A stretch of 64,000 nt of DNA from assembly GCF_016785095.1 (NCBI RefSeq), contig NZ_JAEKJB010000015.1, positions 248,001-312,000 on the forward strand, in the 5' to 3' direction. The notes under the pieces were generated by a model. It searched no databases and had not been told where the DNA came from. It saw only the letters and a list, made by a program, of their open reading frames with translations. This document shows, one piece after another, positions 8,497-17,351 of the stretch (positions within the stretch are counted from its first letter, which is position 1; every line of letters begins with the position of its first letter). The stretch is from Alloalcanivorax marinus. Its GTDB lineage: Bacteria > Pseudomonadota > Gammaproteobacteria > Pseudomonadales > Alcanivoracaceae. Both the position numbers and the translations under genes were made by a program.

Positions 8497-9551
8497 GGCG
8501 CCACGCTCCGGTCTTTCAGGGCGTCCAGGAATTCACCATCGAACACCTGCTCCGGCGCCGGCGGGTTGTCCAATTGCAGGGCTTGCGCCACCACATCGAT
8601 GGACGCGGCCAGCCGCTCCGGGTCCACGGCGCCCAGGCCGTTTTGCTTCACTTCCTCGGTGATCAGCTGGTTATCGATCAGAAAGCGCATGCGCTGCTCT
8701 TCCAGCTGCACATTGATCAGGCTGTCTTTCTTGCGCAGCGCCTGGGCGGCGGCCAGCGGGTCATCGATGCTGGCCTTGAGGCCGCGATGACTGGCGCGCA
8801 CCAGGCCCTGGACCACCTCCGGCTCCTCCTCGATCATGCGCTCGGTAACGATCAGGCCATTGCTGTACAGCGGCACGCCGTAGTCGGAGTAATAGAAGAT
8901 GCGGATGTCATCCTCGTCGATGCCGAGCTTGAGCAGGTTCGGCACCGCGCTGGGCGGAAAGCCGGCGATGGCATCCACCTTGCCCTGCACCAGCATGGCT
9001 TCGCGCAGGTTGGGGGCCACGTTCTCGAAGCGGATGGCGTCGCTGTTCAGGTCGGCGGCCTCGGCGAACAGCGGGAACATGCGGTAGGCGGAATCGTTGG
9101 CCGGCGCGCCAATCGCCTTGCCTTCCAATTGTTTCGGCGTCTCGATACCGGATTCCTTGAGGGTAATGATCGCCAGCGGGGGCCGGTTGTAGATCATGTA
9201 CACCATGCGCTGGCGGTTATCCGGATGGCGGGCGTTGAATTCGATCAGGGTGTTGATGTCGCCGAAGCCGGCCTCGTAGCTGCCGCCGGCGATGCGCGTG
9301 ATCACCGCCGAGGAGCCCTCACCGGCGTCCACGGTGACGTCCAGGCCCTCTTCCTCGAAATAACCACGCTGGGCGGCCAGCACGAAGGGCGCGTTGGAGG
9401 CTTCGAAGGCCCAGTTGGCGGTGAAGCGCACCTCGCGCTCGGCGCGGGCGGCGGACGCCAGCGACAGGCTCAGCGCCGCCAGCAGCCCTAGGAAGAAAAA
9501 GACGGGCCGGGGACGGCCCGCGGACGGTAACAAAGCGGTTCTCGGTTGCAT
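8493..9551 (-). CDS. NMT1/THI5-like substrate-binding protein of an ABC importer
   Basis: A 352-residue periplasmic protein with a Sec signal (hydrophobic segment about residues 17-33, cleavage after ASAARA). The mature part has the NMT1/ThiY/SsuA pattern: FTANWAFEASNAPFVLAAQRGYFEEEGLDV, then GEGSSAVITRIAGGSYEAGF. I chose the ATG at 9551; reading further upstream would run through the divergent LysR gene. It heads the leftward cyanuric acid operon and overlaps the hydrolase start by four bases. Its cognate ATPase and permease survive only as the fused scar at 7175-7426, so it is now orphaned unless it feeds another transporter. The expected ligand is cyanurate or a pyrimidine-like ring. Confidence 0.88.
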   Translation of the reverse strand: MQPRTALLPSAGRPRPVFFFLGLLAALSLSLASAARAEREVRFTANWAFEASNAPFVLAAQRGYFEEEGLDVTVDAGEGSSAVITRIAGGSYEAGFGDINTLIEFNARHPDNRQRMVYMIYNRPPLAIITLKESGIETPKQLEGKAIGAPANDSAYRMFPLFAEAADLNSDAIRFENVAPNLREAMLVQGKVDAIAGFPPSAVPNLLKLGIDEDDIRIFYYSDYGVPLYSNGLIVTERMIEEEPEVVQGLVRASHRGLKASIDDPLAAAQALRKKDSLINVQLEEQRMRFLIDNQLITEEVKQNGLGAVDPERLAASIDVVAQALQLDNPPAPEQVFDGEFLDALKDRSVAP

Positions 9552-9701
9552 GGAAATCTCTCTCCTCGCGCCCGGCCCCATGCCTGGGCGTTCAATGCGA
9601 GGCAAGATAGAATTCCCGGAGCGAAGCCGACCAGCGTTATTTTTACCGCATAGCGCTGCCTTTTCGGCATCACTCCCTCGGACAACGCCGGACCATGCCC
9701 C

Positions 9702-10604
9702 ATGCAGAACATCCGCTTTCTTCGCTACATCGACGCGGTCGCCCGCAGCGGCTCGATCCGCAAGGCCGCCGAGCAATTGAACGTGGTGTCCTCGGCGGTG
9801 AACCGCCGCATCCTGGACATCGAGGAACAGATCGGCACGCCCCTGTTCGAGCGCCGCGCCCGGGGCGTGCGGCTCACCGCCGCCGGCGAGCTGTTCGTGG
9901 CCTACGCCCGCAAGCAGATGGCGGAGCTGGAACGCACCCTCTCGGAAATCGAGGACCTGCGCAGCCTGCGCCGGGGCGAGGTGCGCATCGCCGCCATCGA
10001 GGGCATGGCGGCGGAAATGCTGCCCCGGGCCATCCATACCTTCCAGAAGACGCACCCGAAGATCCGCTTCACCACCTTTATTTGCGGGCGCGAGGAGGTT
10101 TATCAGTACCTGAAGGAATTCCGCGCCGACATCGGCCTGGTGTTCAACCCGCCGCCGGACCCGGAGATACGCACCTTGATGGATGTGGAGCAGCGGCTGT
10201 GCGCTTTCGTGTCGCCGGACCATCCGCTCACTGATCGGGACAAGGTGCGGCTGTCCGATTGCGTGGCCTATCCGCTGGCGCTGCCGGACCGCACCCTGGG
10301 CGGGCGCGCCTTGCTGGACGAATTCCTGGCGCGGCGTTCGCTGCGTCTGGAGGCGGCGCTGGAGTCCAACTCCTTCGAGATGATGCGCAACTTCGCGGTG
10401 AAGAGCGGCGGCGTGTGTTTTCAGATTCAGATCGGCATGCCGCCTTCGCATCTGCCCGGCGGCATGCGCGCCCTGCCGCTGGCGGATCGGGGGTTGAGCC
10501 GGGGGCGGCTGGTGTTGGGCATGGAGCATTCCCGGGCGCTGCCGGTGGCCACCGCCCGGTTCGTGGAGCACCTCAAGAACGAGCTGGCCGACGCCGTCGG
10601 CTGA
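9702..10604 (+). CDS. LysR-family transcriptional regulator
   Basis: A 300-residue LysR regulator. The N-terminal winged helix-turn-helix covers about residues 1-60 (FLRYIDAVARSGSIRKAAEQ, then LDIEEQIGTPLFERRARG), followed by the linker helix and the effector-binding domain. It is divergent from the binding-protein/cyanuric acid hydrolase operon across 150 bases, the usual arrangement for a LysR protein controlling its neighbour. In Pseudomonas ADP the LysR protein AtzR controls atzDEF in response to cyanuric acid and nitrogen limitation; this gene sits in the equivalent place, but orthology is not established from sequence alone. Confidence 0.9.
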   Translation: MQNIRFLRYIDAVARSGSIRKAAEQLNVVSSAVNRRILDIEEQIGTPLFERRARGVRLTAAGELFVAYARKQMAELERTLSEIEDLRSLRRGEVRIAAIEGMAAEMLPRAIHTFQKTHPKIRFTTFICGREEVYQYLKEFRADIGLVFNPPPDPEIRTLMDVEQRLCAFVSPDHPLTDRDKVRLSDCVAYPLALPDRTLGGRALLDEFLARRSLRLEAALESNSFEMMRNFAVKSGGVCFQIQIGMPPSHLPGGMRALPLADRGLSRGRLVLGMEHSRALPVATARFVEHLKNELADAVG

Positions 10605-10674
10605 ATGCCGGGGTGCGCGCGTCCCGGTGTGACGTCTCGGTGTGACGTCTTGGTGCGGGCCCTCCATCTGGGAC

Positions 10675-10783
10675 GCGTCTCGGTGTGGGCCCCTTTCCGG
10701 GAACGTCGTGAATCCGTCCCTGGAGACTCCCGGTCAAACATCCTGTTTGACAGGGTCCCGGAAAGGGGCCCACACCGAGACGC
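10675..10783. repeat. Composite hairpin: perfect 28-bp inverted repeat with nested hairpin
   Basis: Bases 10675-10702 and 10756-10783 are perfect reverse complements (starting GCGTCTCGGTGTGGGC). Between them a second hairpin, GTCAAACA-TCC-TGTTTGAC, lies at 10733-10751. The region follows the LysR stop and has no gene. Direct GTGTGACGTCT-like repeats lie just upstream (10626-10655). It probably belongs to a dispersed intergenic repeat family and could also act as a bidirectional transcription barrier. Confidence 0.75.
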
Positions 10784-10837
10784 TTCGAGGTAGCGTCCCG
10801 CGCGGCTCCGTAGGATGCCGTCGCCAGTTGGATATGG

Positions 10838-10935
10838 CTGTAGGAGCGACCGGGCGGCGTTCCGCTTCAGTCGCGATGAAGATGGCACGGCGTGGATCGC
10901 GACTAAAGCGGAACGCCGCCCGGTCGCTCCTACAA
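10838..10935. repeat. Paired long REP elements in inverted orientation
   Basis: A 39-base unit starting TGTAGGAGCGACCGGGCGGC is followed after 17 bases by its inverted copy, with one mismatch. Shorter and longer relatives occur at 15311, 34743, 35545, 36246 and 38608-38686. The pairing would form a long stem in DNA or RNA. The gene-free stretch 10605-11182 is otherwise only these repeats and the downstream promoter region. Confidence 0.85.
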
Positions 10936-11158
10936 CTTCCATCCCAGGCCCGAAGAAACCCGTCGCGTTGAGGATCACCGGTCAGGCCGCCGCCCATGGC
11001 CGCACAAAAACGGTGCCGGGCGCCCCGTGATGAAGCAGAAAGTAGCAGCTTCGCTCTCGGTCGCGAATCTAACCGGCCACCGCCATCGCCCGTGAACACT
11101 GGCCCCGGGACGTTCGCCGACAAGCTGGCACCGGCCTTGCACCGTCCAGCATACCTAC

Positions 11159-11168
11159 TGGTATACAA
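11159..11168. promoter_or_regulatory. Candidate GntR operator upstream of allophanate hydrolase
   Basis: TGGTATACAA, identical to the ten bases at 7028-7037, lies 14 bases before the allophanate hydrolase start. A possible -35 TTGCAC is at 11137, so the element would overlap the -10/start region and fit a repressor site. The likely binder is the GntR protein encoded at 16616 in the same operon. Confidence 0.55.
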
Positions 11169-11182
11169 CGAGGTATGCGAAC

Positions 11183-12952
11183 GTGCTTGGCTGGACCATC
11201 GATCAATGGCGCTCCGCCTACCGGCGTAAAAAGCTGACGCCGGTTGCCGCCATGAAGGCGCTGTCCGCGCAACTGCAGGACAGCGAACGGGCTCTCTGGA
11301 TTCACCTGCTCGACGAATCCAGTCTGCTCGCCCAGGCGGAGCGCCTCAGCGATCCGTCCCTGCCTCTGTACGGCGTGCCCTTCGCGGTGAAGGACAACAT
11401 CGACGTGGGCAGCCTGCCCACTACCGCCGCCTGCCCGGCCTACGCCTATACCGCCAAGGAAACCGCCCCGGCGGTGCAGGCGCTGCTCGACGCCGGCGCC
11501 ATCCTGGTGGGCAAGACCAATCTGGATCAGCTCGCCACCGGCCTGGTGGGGGTGCGTTCGCCCTACGGCGAGGTGCCCAACCCGTTCAATGGCGACTATG
11601 TCACCGGCGGTTCCAGTTCCGGTTCCGCCGCCGTGGTCAGCCTGGGGCTGGTGCCCTTCGCGCTGGGCACCGACACCGCCGGTTCCGGCCGGGTGCCGGC
11701 GGCGCTCACCAACATCGTCGGCCTGAAGCCCACCAAGGGCAGCATGAGCACCCGGGGCGTGGTGCCCGCCTGCCGCACCCTGGATTGCATCAGCGTGTTC
11801 GCGGTGAGCGTGGACGACGCGGAGACCGTGTTCGATATTTATAAGGGCTACGACGAACGGGACGGCTACGCCCGCCATGCGCCCTCCGGCGTGCCCACCG
11901 CCCTGCCGGAAAAACCCCGCCTGGGCGTGCCCACGGAGACGCCCTGGTTCGGCGACGACCAGGCCGCCGCCGCCTGGCAACGGCAACTGGAGGAACTGGA
12001 CGCCATCGCCGAGCTGGTGCCCATGGACCTGGAGGTGCTCCACGAGGCCGCCCGCCTGCTCTACCAGGGCCCCTGGGTGGCGGAGCGCTATACCGTGGCC
12101 GAGCCGTTGCTGGATCAACCCGACGCCCTGCTGCCGGTGATCCGCGACATTATTCTGCCGGCCCGGGACATGAGCGCCGCCGACGGTTTCCGCGCCCAGT
12201 ACAAACTGGCCGACCTGCGCCGCCAGGCGGACCAGCTGATGGCGGACATCGACGCCCTGGTGGTGCCCAGCACGCCGGGCATCTACACCCGGGCGGCGGT
12301 GAACGCCGACCCGGTCACCCTCAACAGCCAGCTCGGCACCTGGACCAACTTCGTCAATCTGCTCGACATGTGCGCCCTGTCGCTGCCCGGCGGGCTGCGC
12401 GACGAGGACCGCCTGCCCACCGGCATCACCCTGATCGGCCCGGCCTGGTACGACGCCGCCCTGGCGGAGTTCGGCCGCCGCTGGCAGCGCCACCGTCCGT
12501 GGAAGGCCGGCGTCACCGACCAGCAACCACCGCTGCCGCAGGCGGAGGACGACAAGGACCGGGACGACGGCACCGTCACCGTGGCGGTGGTGGGCGCGCA
12601 TCTGTCCGGCATGCCGCTGAATTACCAACTCACCGAACGCAACGGCGTGCTGCTGGAAACCACCCGCACCGCGCCCTGCTATCGCCTGTACGCCCTGGCC
12701 AACACCACGCCGCCCAAGCCCGGCCTGATCCGCGCCGACGACGGCGCCGCCATCGAGATCGAGCTGTGGAAGCTGCCGGTCACCGAGTTCGGAAGTTTCG
12801 TGGCGCTGATCCCCGGCCCGCTCGGCATGGGCACCCTGGAAACCGAGGACGGCCGCCAGGTGAAAGGCTTCATCTGCGAAGGCTGGGCAATTCCCGACGC
12901 CAAGGACATCACCGCCCTGGGGGGCTGGAGAAACTACATAAAGGGGTTATGA
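11183..12952 (+). CDS. atzF: Allophanate hydrolase
   Basis: A 589-residue amidase-signature enzyme that splits allophanate into two CO2 and two NH3. The Ser-cisSer-Lys triad is visible as K70 (FAVKDNID), S144 (GGSSSGSAA) and S168 (TDTAGSGR), a constant offset of 21 from AtzF K91, S165 and S189 as I recall them. The C-terminal domain (about 440-589), with VGAHLSGMPLNYQL and CYRLYAL, matches the extra domain specific to AtzF/DUR1-type enzymes. The start is a GTG at 11183, with AACGAGG upstream as the ribosome site. It is the first gene of the rightward operon and serves both branches: allophanate from biuret and from urea carboxylase, whose gene starts after a one-base gap. Confidence 0.93.
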   Translation: MLGWTIDQWRSAYRRKKLTPVAAMKALSAQLQDSERALWIHLLDESSLLAQAERLSDPSLPLYGVPFAVKDNIDVGSLPTTAACPAYAYTAKETAPAVQALLDAGAILVGKTNLDQLATGLVGVRSPYGEVPNPFNGDYVTGGSSSGSAAVVSLGLVPFALGTDTAGSGRVPAALTNIVGLKPTKGSMSTRGVVPACRTLDCISVFAVSVDDAETVFDIYKGYDERDGYARHAPSGVPTALPEKPRLGVPTETPWFGDDQAAAAWQRQLEELDAIAELVPMDLEVLHEAARLLYQGPWVAERYTVAEPLLDQPDALLPVIRDIILPARDMSAADGFRAQYKLADLRRQADQLMADIDALVVPSTPGIYTRAAVNADPVTLNSQLGTWTNFVNLLDMCALSLPGGLRDEDRLPTGITLIGPAWYDAALAEFGRRWQRHRPWKAGVTDQQPPLPQAEDDKDRDDGTVTVAVVGAHLSGMPLNYQLTERNGVLLETTRTAPCYRLYALANTTPPKPGLIRADDGAAIEIELWKLPVTEFGSFVALIPGPLGMGTLETEDGRQVKGFICEGWAIPDAKDITALGGWRNYIKGL

Positions 12953-12953
12953 A

Positions 12954-15900
12954 ATGGCTTTGAAGAAGGTCCTGATCGCCAACCGCGGCGAGATCGCGGT
13001 GCGCATCTGCCGCACGCTCAAGAGCATGGGCATTGCCTCGGTGGCGGTATACTCCGACGCCGACCGCAACAGCCAGCACGTGGCCGCCGCCGACGAGGCG
13101 GTGGCACTGGGCGGCCAGACCGCGGCGGAAAGCTACCTGCGCACCGACCTGATTCTGCAAGCGGTAAAGGACACCGGCGCCGACGCGGTGATCCCCGGCT
13201 ACGGCTTTCTCTCCGAGAACGCCGACTTCGCGGAGGCCTGCGCCGCCCAGGGCGTGGTGTTCGTGGGCCCGACCCCGGACCAGCTGCGCCGCTTCGGCCT
13301 CAAGCACGAGGCCCGCGCCCTGGCCGAGGCCGCCGGCGTGCCCCTGGCCCCCGGCACCGACCTTCTGCAAAGCCTGGATGACGCCAAACAGGCCGCCGAC
13401 GACATCGGCTACCCGGTAATGCTGAAGAGCACCGCCGGCGGCGGCGGCATCGGCCTGAGCCGCTGCGACGATGAAGCGGAGCTGGTGGACGCCTTCGAAT
13501 CCGTGAAGCGCCTGGGCGAAAGTTTCTTCTCCGACTCCGGCGTGTTCATCGAACGGTTCGTGGCCCGGGCCCGCCATGTGGAAGTGCAGATCTTCGGCGA
13601 CGGCAAAGGCAAGGTGCTGGCGCTCGGCGAACGGGAATGTTCCCTGCAACGGCGCAACCAGAAAGTAGTGGAGGAAACCCCGGCCCCTAACCTGCCCCAG
13701 GCCACCCGGGAAAAACTGCATGACAGCGCGGTGCGCCTGGGCGAATCGGTGAACTACCAATCCGCCGGCACGGTGGAATACATCTACGACGACGAGCGCG
13801 ATGAATTCTATTTCCTGGAGGTGAACACCCGCCTCCAGGTCGAACACGGCGTCACCGAAGCCGTGTTCGGCGTGGACCTGGTGGCCTGGATGCTGAAACT
13901 GGCCGGTGGCGAGAGCGTGCCCCTGGACCAGGACTACCGGTCCGATGGCCACGCCATGGAAGTGCGCATCTACGCCGAGGACGCGCTCAAGGATTTCCAA
14001 CCCAGTCCGGGCGAACTCACCGAAGTATCCTTTCCTGAAAACATCCGCCTGGATGGCTGGGTGGACACCGGCACCGAGGTGAGCCCGCACTATGACCCGA
14101 TGCTGGCCAAGGTGATCGTGCACGGCGCCGACCGCGCCACCGCCCTCCACAACATGCGCAATGCCCTGGCCGCCACCCGCCTGTCCGGCATCGCCACCAA
14201 CCTGGATTACCTGCGCCAGATTCTGCGCGATCCGGCGGTGGCGGAGGGCAAGGTTTCCACCCGCTACCTGGAAAGCTTCCAGTACACCCCCACCGCTTTC
14301 GAGATCGTCGACCCGGGCACCTACACCACGGTGCAGGACTACCCGGGCCGCGCCGGCTACTGGGACATCGGCGTGCCGCCGTCCGGCCCCATGGACGACT
14401 ACGCGTTCCGGATCGGCAACCGCATCGTCGGCAACCACGCCAGCGCAGCCGGCCTGGAAGCCACGCTCGTGGGGCCGTCTCTGCGCTTCCACAGCGACAC
14501 GGTGATCGCGATCACCGGCGCCGGTTGCGACGCCACCCTGGACGGCGAGCCGGTGGCACTCTGGCAACCGGTGGCGGTAAAGGCCGGCCAGACCCTGGTC
14601 ACCGGCAAGGCCACCAGTGGCTGCCGCACCTACATCGCCGTGCGTAACGGCATCGACGTGCCCGACTACCTGGGCAGCAAATCCACCTTCGTACTCGGCC
14701 AGTTCGGCGGCCACGGCGGGCGCACCCTGCGCAAGGGCGACGTGCTCTCGATCTGCCAGCCACAACTGGCGGGCTGCCCCACCCCGGCCCCGGAGCATGA
14801 GCCGGCGGCGCCGGACGCCGCGCTGATTCCGGATTACCCGCAGCAATGGGAAATCAAGGTGCTGTACGGCCCCCACGGCGCGCCGGACTTTTTCACCGAA
14901 GAGGCCATCGAGGAATTCTTCAGCGCCGACTGGCAGGTGCACTACAACTCCAACCGCCTGGGCATCCGCCTGGTGGGCCCGAAACCGACCTGGACCCGCA
15001 CCGACGGCGGCGAGGCCGGCCTGCACCCGTCCAACATCCACGACTGCGAATACGCCGTGGGCAGCGTCAACTTCACCGGCGACTTCCCGGTGATCCTTAC
15101 CAAGGACGGCCCCAGCCTGGGCGGCTTCGTGTGCCCGGTGACCATCGCCAAAGCGGAGCTGTGGAAGGTGGGGCAGTTGAAACCCGGTGACAGCATCCGT
15201 TTCGTGCCGATGGCGTTCGATGAGGCGCTGGCGTTGGAGAAGGCGCGGGATCGGGCGATTGAGACCCTGGAGCCGGAAGGCGCCTGGGAAGAGCCGGTTA
15301 CCTTGGGAGGATCGCGACTGAAGTCGCTCCTACAGCAAGACTCCACGTCGGCGACGATGTTGGCGGAGCTGGACGCCACCGAGCAGGCGCCGCGCATCAC
15401 CTACCGGCAGGCCGGCGATAAATACATTCTGATCGAGTACGGCGACAACGTGCTGGATCTTGACCTGCGCTTCCGCGTCCACGCCCTGATGGAAAACCTC
15501 AAGGGCGACAAAGTAGAAGGCATCCTGGAACTGTCCCCGGGCGTGCGCAGCCTGCAGGTGCACTACGATTCCCGGGTCATCCACCAGACCGACCTGGTGA
15601 ACACCCTGCTGGCTCGGGAAGCCGCCATCGGCTCCGTGGCCGACATGGTGGTCACCTCCCGGGTGCTGCACCTGCCGCTGGCGTTCGAGGACAGCGCCAC
15701 CCTGGACGCGGTGAAGCGCTACCAGGAAACCATTCGCGGCGACGCACCCTGGCTCCCCAACAACGTGGAGTTCATCCGCCGCATCAACGGGCTGGATTCC
15801 ATCGAGCGGGTCAAGGAGATCGTCTACCAGGCCAGCTACATGGTGCTGGGCCTGGGCGACGTTTACCTGGGCGCCCCCTGCGCGGTGCCGGTGGACCCGC

Positions 15901-16604
15901 GCCACCGGCTGATGACCTCCAAGTACAACCCGGCGCGCACCTACACCGCCGAGGGCACCGTGGGCATCGGCGGCGTCTATATGTGCATCTACGGCATGGA
16001 CTCCCCCGGCGGCTACCAACTGGTGGGCCGCACCGTGCCGATCTGGAACAAGCACCTCAAGAACCGCCAGTTCAAAACCGGCGAACCCTGGCTGCTGCGC
16101 TTCTTCGACCAGGTGCGCTACTACCCGGTCAGCGAAGACGAGCTGGCGGGCATGCGCGATGCCTTCCGCGAAGGCCGCCTGGAAGTGGAGATCACCGAGG
16201 AACAATTTTCCCTGGCGGATTACCACCGCTTCCTGGATGACATCGAACCGGAAATGGTCGCCTTCCGGGAAAACCAGCAGGCCGCCTACCAGCAGGAAGT
16301 GGCCCGTTGGCAGGACGAGGACGCGCAAATCGAGTCCGCCATCCTGGGCGGCGGCGGCGCCGACATCGGCGAGGTGGACGGCCACCTGGTGAGCGCCGAG
16401 ATCAGCGGCAACGTCTGGAAGCTGCTGGTGGAGGAAGGCGCCACCGTGCAGGAAGGCCAGACCCTGGTGATCGTGGAAGCCATGAAGATGGAGTTCGAGA
16501 TCACCGCCAGCGCCGCCGGCACCATCACCGGCCTGCACTGCCAACCCGGTGCGATCATCAACGCCGGTGATCCGGTGGCGGTGATCGACACGGACGTGGC
16601 CTGA
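12954..16604 (+). CDS. uca: Urea carboxylase
   Basis: A 1216-residue biotin enzyme that carboxylates urea to allophanate with ATP and bicarbonate. In order: biotin carboxylase (1-450, KVLIANRGEIAVRI and glycine-rich ATP loop STAGGGGIGLS), KipA-like domain (about 455-770), KipI-like domain (about 805-1020), linker, and biotinyl domain with VEAMKMEFE, biotin on K1178. The carboxyltransferase block GIGGVYMCIYGMDSPGGYQ has Asp where, from memory, urea enzymes have Asp and guanidine carboxylases differ, so urea is favoured. A REP sequence lies in frame at 15311-15334 in the linker between the KipA and KipI domains. It follows allophanate hydrolase by one base; the two together form a split urea amidolyase. 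Guanidine carboxylase is the main alternative. Confidence 0.92.
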   Translation: MALKKVLIANRGEIAVRICRTLKSMGIASVAVYSDADRNSQHVAAADEAVALGGQTAAESYLRTDLILQAVKDTGADAVIPGYGFLSENADFAEACAAQGVVFVGPTPDQLRRFGLKHEARALAEAAGVPLAPGTDLLQSLDDAKQAADDIGYPVMLKSTAGGGGIGLSRCDDEAELVDAFESVKRLGESFFSDSGVFIERFVARARHVEVQIFGDGKGKVLALGERECSLQRRNQKVVEETPAPNLPQATREKLHDSAVRLGESVNYQSAGTVEYIYDDERDEFYFLEVNTRLQVEHGVTEAVFGVDLVAWMLKLAGGESVPLDQDYRSDGHAMEVRIYAEDALKDFQPSPGELTEVSFPENIRLDGWVDTGTEVSPHYDPMLAKVIVHGADRATALHNMRNALAATRLSGIATNLDYLRQILRDPAVAEGKVSTRYLESFQYTPTAFEIVDPGTYTTVQDYPGRAGYWDIGVPPSGPMDDYAFRIGNRIVGNHASAAGLEATLVGPSLRFHSDTVIAITGAGCDATLDGEPVALWQPVAVKAGQTLVTGKATSGCRTYIAVRNGIDVPDYLGSKSTFVLGQFGGHGGRTLRKGDVLSICQPQLAGCPTPAPEHEPAAPDAALIPDYPQQWEIKVLYGPHGAPDFFTEEAIEEFFSADWQVHYNSNRLGIRLVGPKPTWTRTDGGEAGLHPSNIHDCEYAVGSVNFTGDFPVILTKDGPSLGGFVCPVTIAKAELWKVGQLKPGDSIRFVPMAFDEALALEKARDRAIETLEPEGAWEEPVTLGGSRLKSLLQQDSTSATMLAELDATEQAPRITYRQAGDKYILIEYGDNVLDLDLRFRVHALMENLKGDKVEGILELSPGVRSLQVHYDSRVIHQTDLVNTLLAREAAIGSVADMVVTSRVLHLPLAFEDSATLDAVKRYQETIRGDAPWLPNNVEFIRRINGLDSIERVKEIVYQASYMVLGLGDVYLGAPCAVPVDPRHRLMTSKYNPARTYTAEGTVGIGGVYMCIYGMDSPGGYQLVGRTVPIWNKHLKNRQFKTGEPWLLRFFDQVRYYPVSEDELAGMRDAFREGRLEVEITEEQFSLADYHRFLDDIEPEMVAFRENQQAAYQQEVARWQDEDAQIESAILGGGGADIGEVDGHLVSAEISGNVWKLLVEEGATVQEGQTLVIVEAMKMEFEITASAAGTITGLHCQPGAIINAGDPVAVIDTDVA
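15311..15334. repeat. REP element translated inside urea carboxylase
   Basis: ATCGCGACTGAAGTCGCTCC followed by TACA is the short REP form seen in intergenic spaces at 34743, 35545, 36246 and 38608. Here it sits within the urea carboxylase gene around codons 786-794 and is read as SRLKSLLQQ without breaking the frame. Confidence 0.85.
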
Positions 16605-16615
16605 AGGAGCGCCCC

Positions 16616-17332
16616 ATGAAGATGGTCCTCAAACCGAACCCACGCGAGAACCTGGCCGAACGCATCTACCGACAGCTCAAGCAGGACATCTTCGATTTCC
16701 GCCTGCTGCCCGGCGACCGGTTCAGCGAGAACGAGGTCGCCGAGCGCATGGGCGCTTCCCGCACGCCGGTGCGCGAGGCGTTGTTCCGCCTGGAGCGGGA
16801 AGGCTATGTGGAAGTGCTGGCGCGCAGTGGCTGGCAGGTCAAACCCTTCGACTTCAAATACTTCGAGGAACTCTACGACGTGCGCACGGTGCTGGAATGC
16901 GCCGCCGTGCGTCGCCTTTGCGAACAGGAAGGTCCATCGCCGCAGCTCGAGGCACTGACGCGGTTGTGGACCACGCCCCCGGACCAGCGACCGACCCAGG
17001 TGGGCCCGGTGTCGGCGCTGGACGAACGATTCCATGAAGTCCTGGTGGAAGCCGCCGGTAATCAGGAAATGGCGCGTATCCATCATGACCTCACGGAACG
17101 GCTGCGCATCATCCGTCGGCTCGATTTCACCAAGCCGCCACGCATCGACGCCACCTACCAGGAGCACGCCGCGATTCTCGAGGCGATCGCGCACCGGCGG
17201 GTGGAACAGGCGCAGATGATGCTCAAGGCCCACATCGAGGCCAGCCGCAATGAAGTAAGAAAAATCACCCTGCATATGCTCCACGAAGCGCGCGCCCAAG
17301 GCGACGCCCGGGAGTTCGGTACGGATCGGTAA
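16616..17332 (+). CDS. GntR-family regulator with FCD domain
   Basis: A 238-residue regulator. Residues about 12-78 form the GntR winged helix (AERIYRQLKQDIFDFRLLPG, then SRTPVREALFRLEREGYVEV); the rest is the all-helical FCD ligand domain with metal-ligand-like acidic and histidine residues (DERFHEVLVEAAGN, EHAAILEAI). It lies 11 bases after urea carboxylase and 19 before urtA, so it is made from the operon it probably controls. Start ATG 16616 follows GAAGGAGCGCCCC. Proteins of this class bind TnGTATACnA-like sites; two matching sites lie at 7028 and 11159. Confidence 0.9.
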   Translation: MKMVLKPNPRENLAERIYRQLKQDIFDFRLLPGDRFSENEVAERMGASRTPVREALFRLEREGYVEVLARSGWQVKPFDFKYFEELYDVRTVLECAAVRRLCEQEGPSPQLEALTRLWTTPPDQRPTQVGPVSALDERFHEVLVEAAGNQEMARIHHDLTERLRIIRRLDFTKPPRIDATYQEHAAILEAIAHRRVEQAQMMLKAHIEASRNEVRKITLHMLHEARAQGDAREFGTDR

Positions 17333-17351
17333 CTACAACAAGGGGAACATC

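Noticed and set aside
9552..10667. N-terminal extension of the NMT1-type binding protein to 724 residues
   Set aside because: The extra part runs antisense through the LysR gene and lacks any domain; the signal peptide starts at the ATG at 9551.
11000..11182. Guanidine (ykkC) riboswitch before the allophanate/urea carboxylase operon
   Set aside because: I see no conserved ACGR-type loops or paired stems of that class; the GTATAC element and the enzyme motif favour urea over guanidine.
12909..15041. A 710-codon open frame opposite urea carboxylase
   Set aside because: Composition and phase are those of an antisense shadow of a high-GC gene, and the plus-strand protein is clearly conserved.
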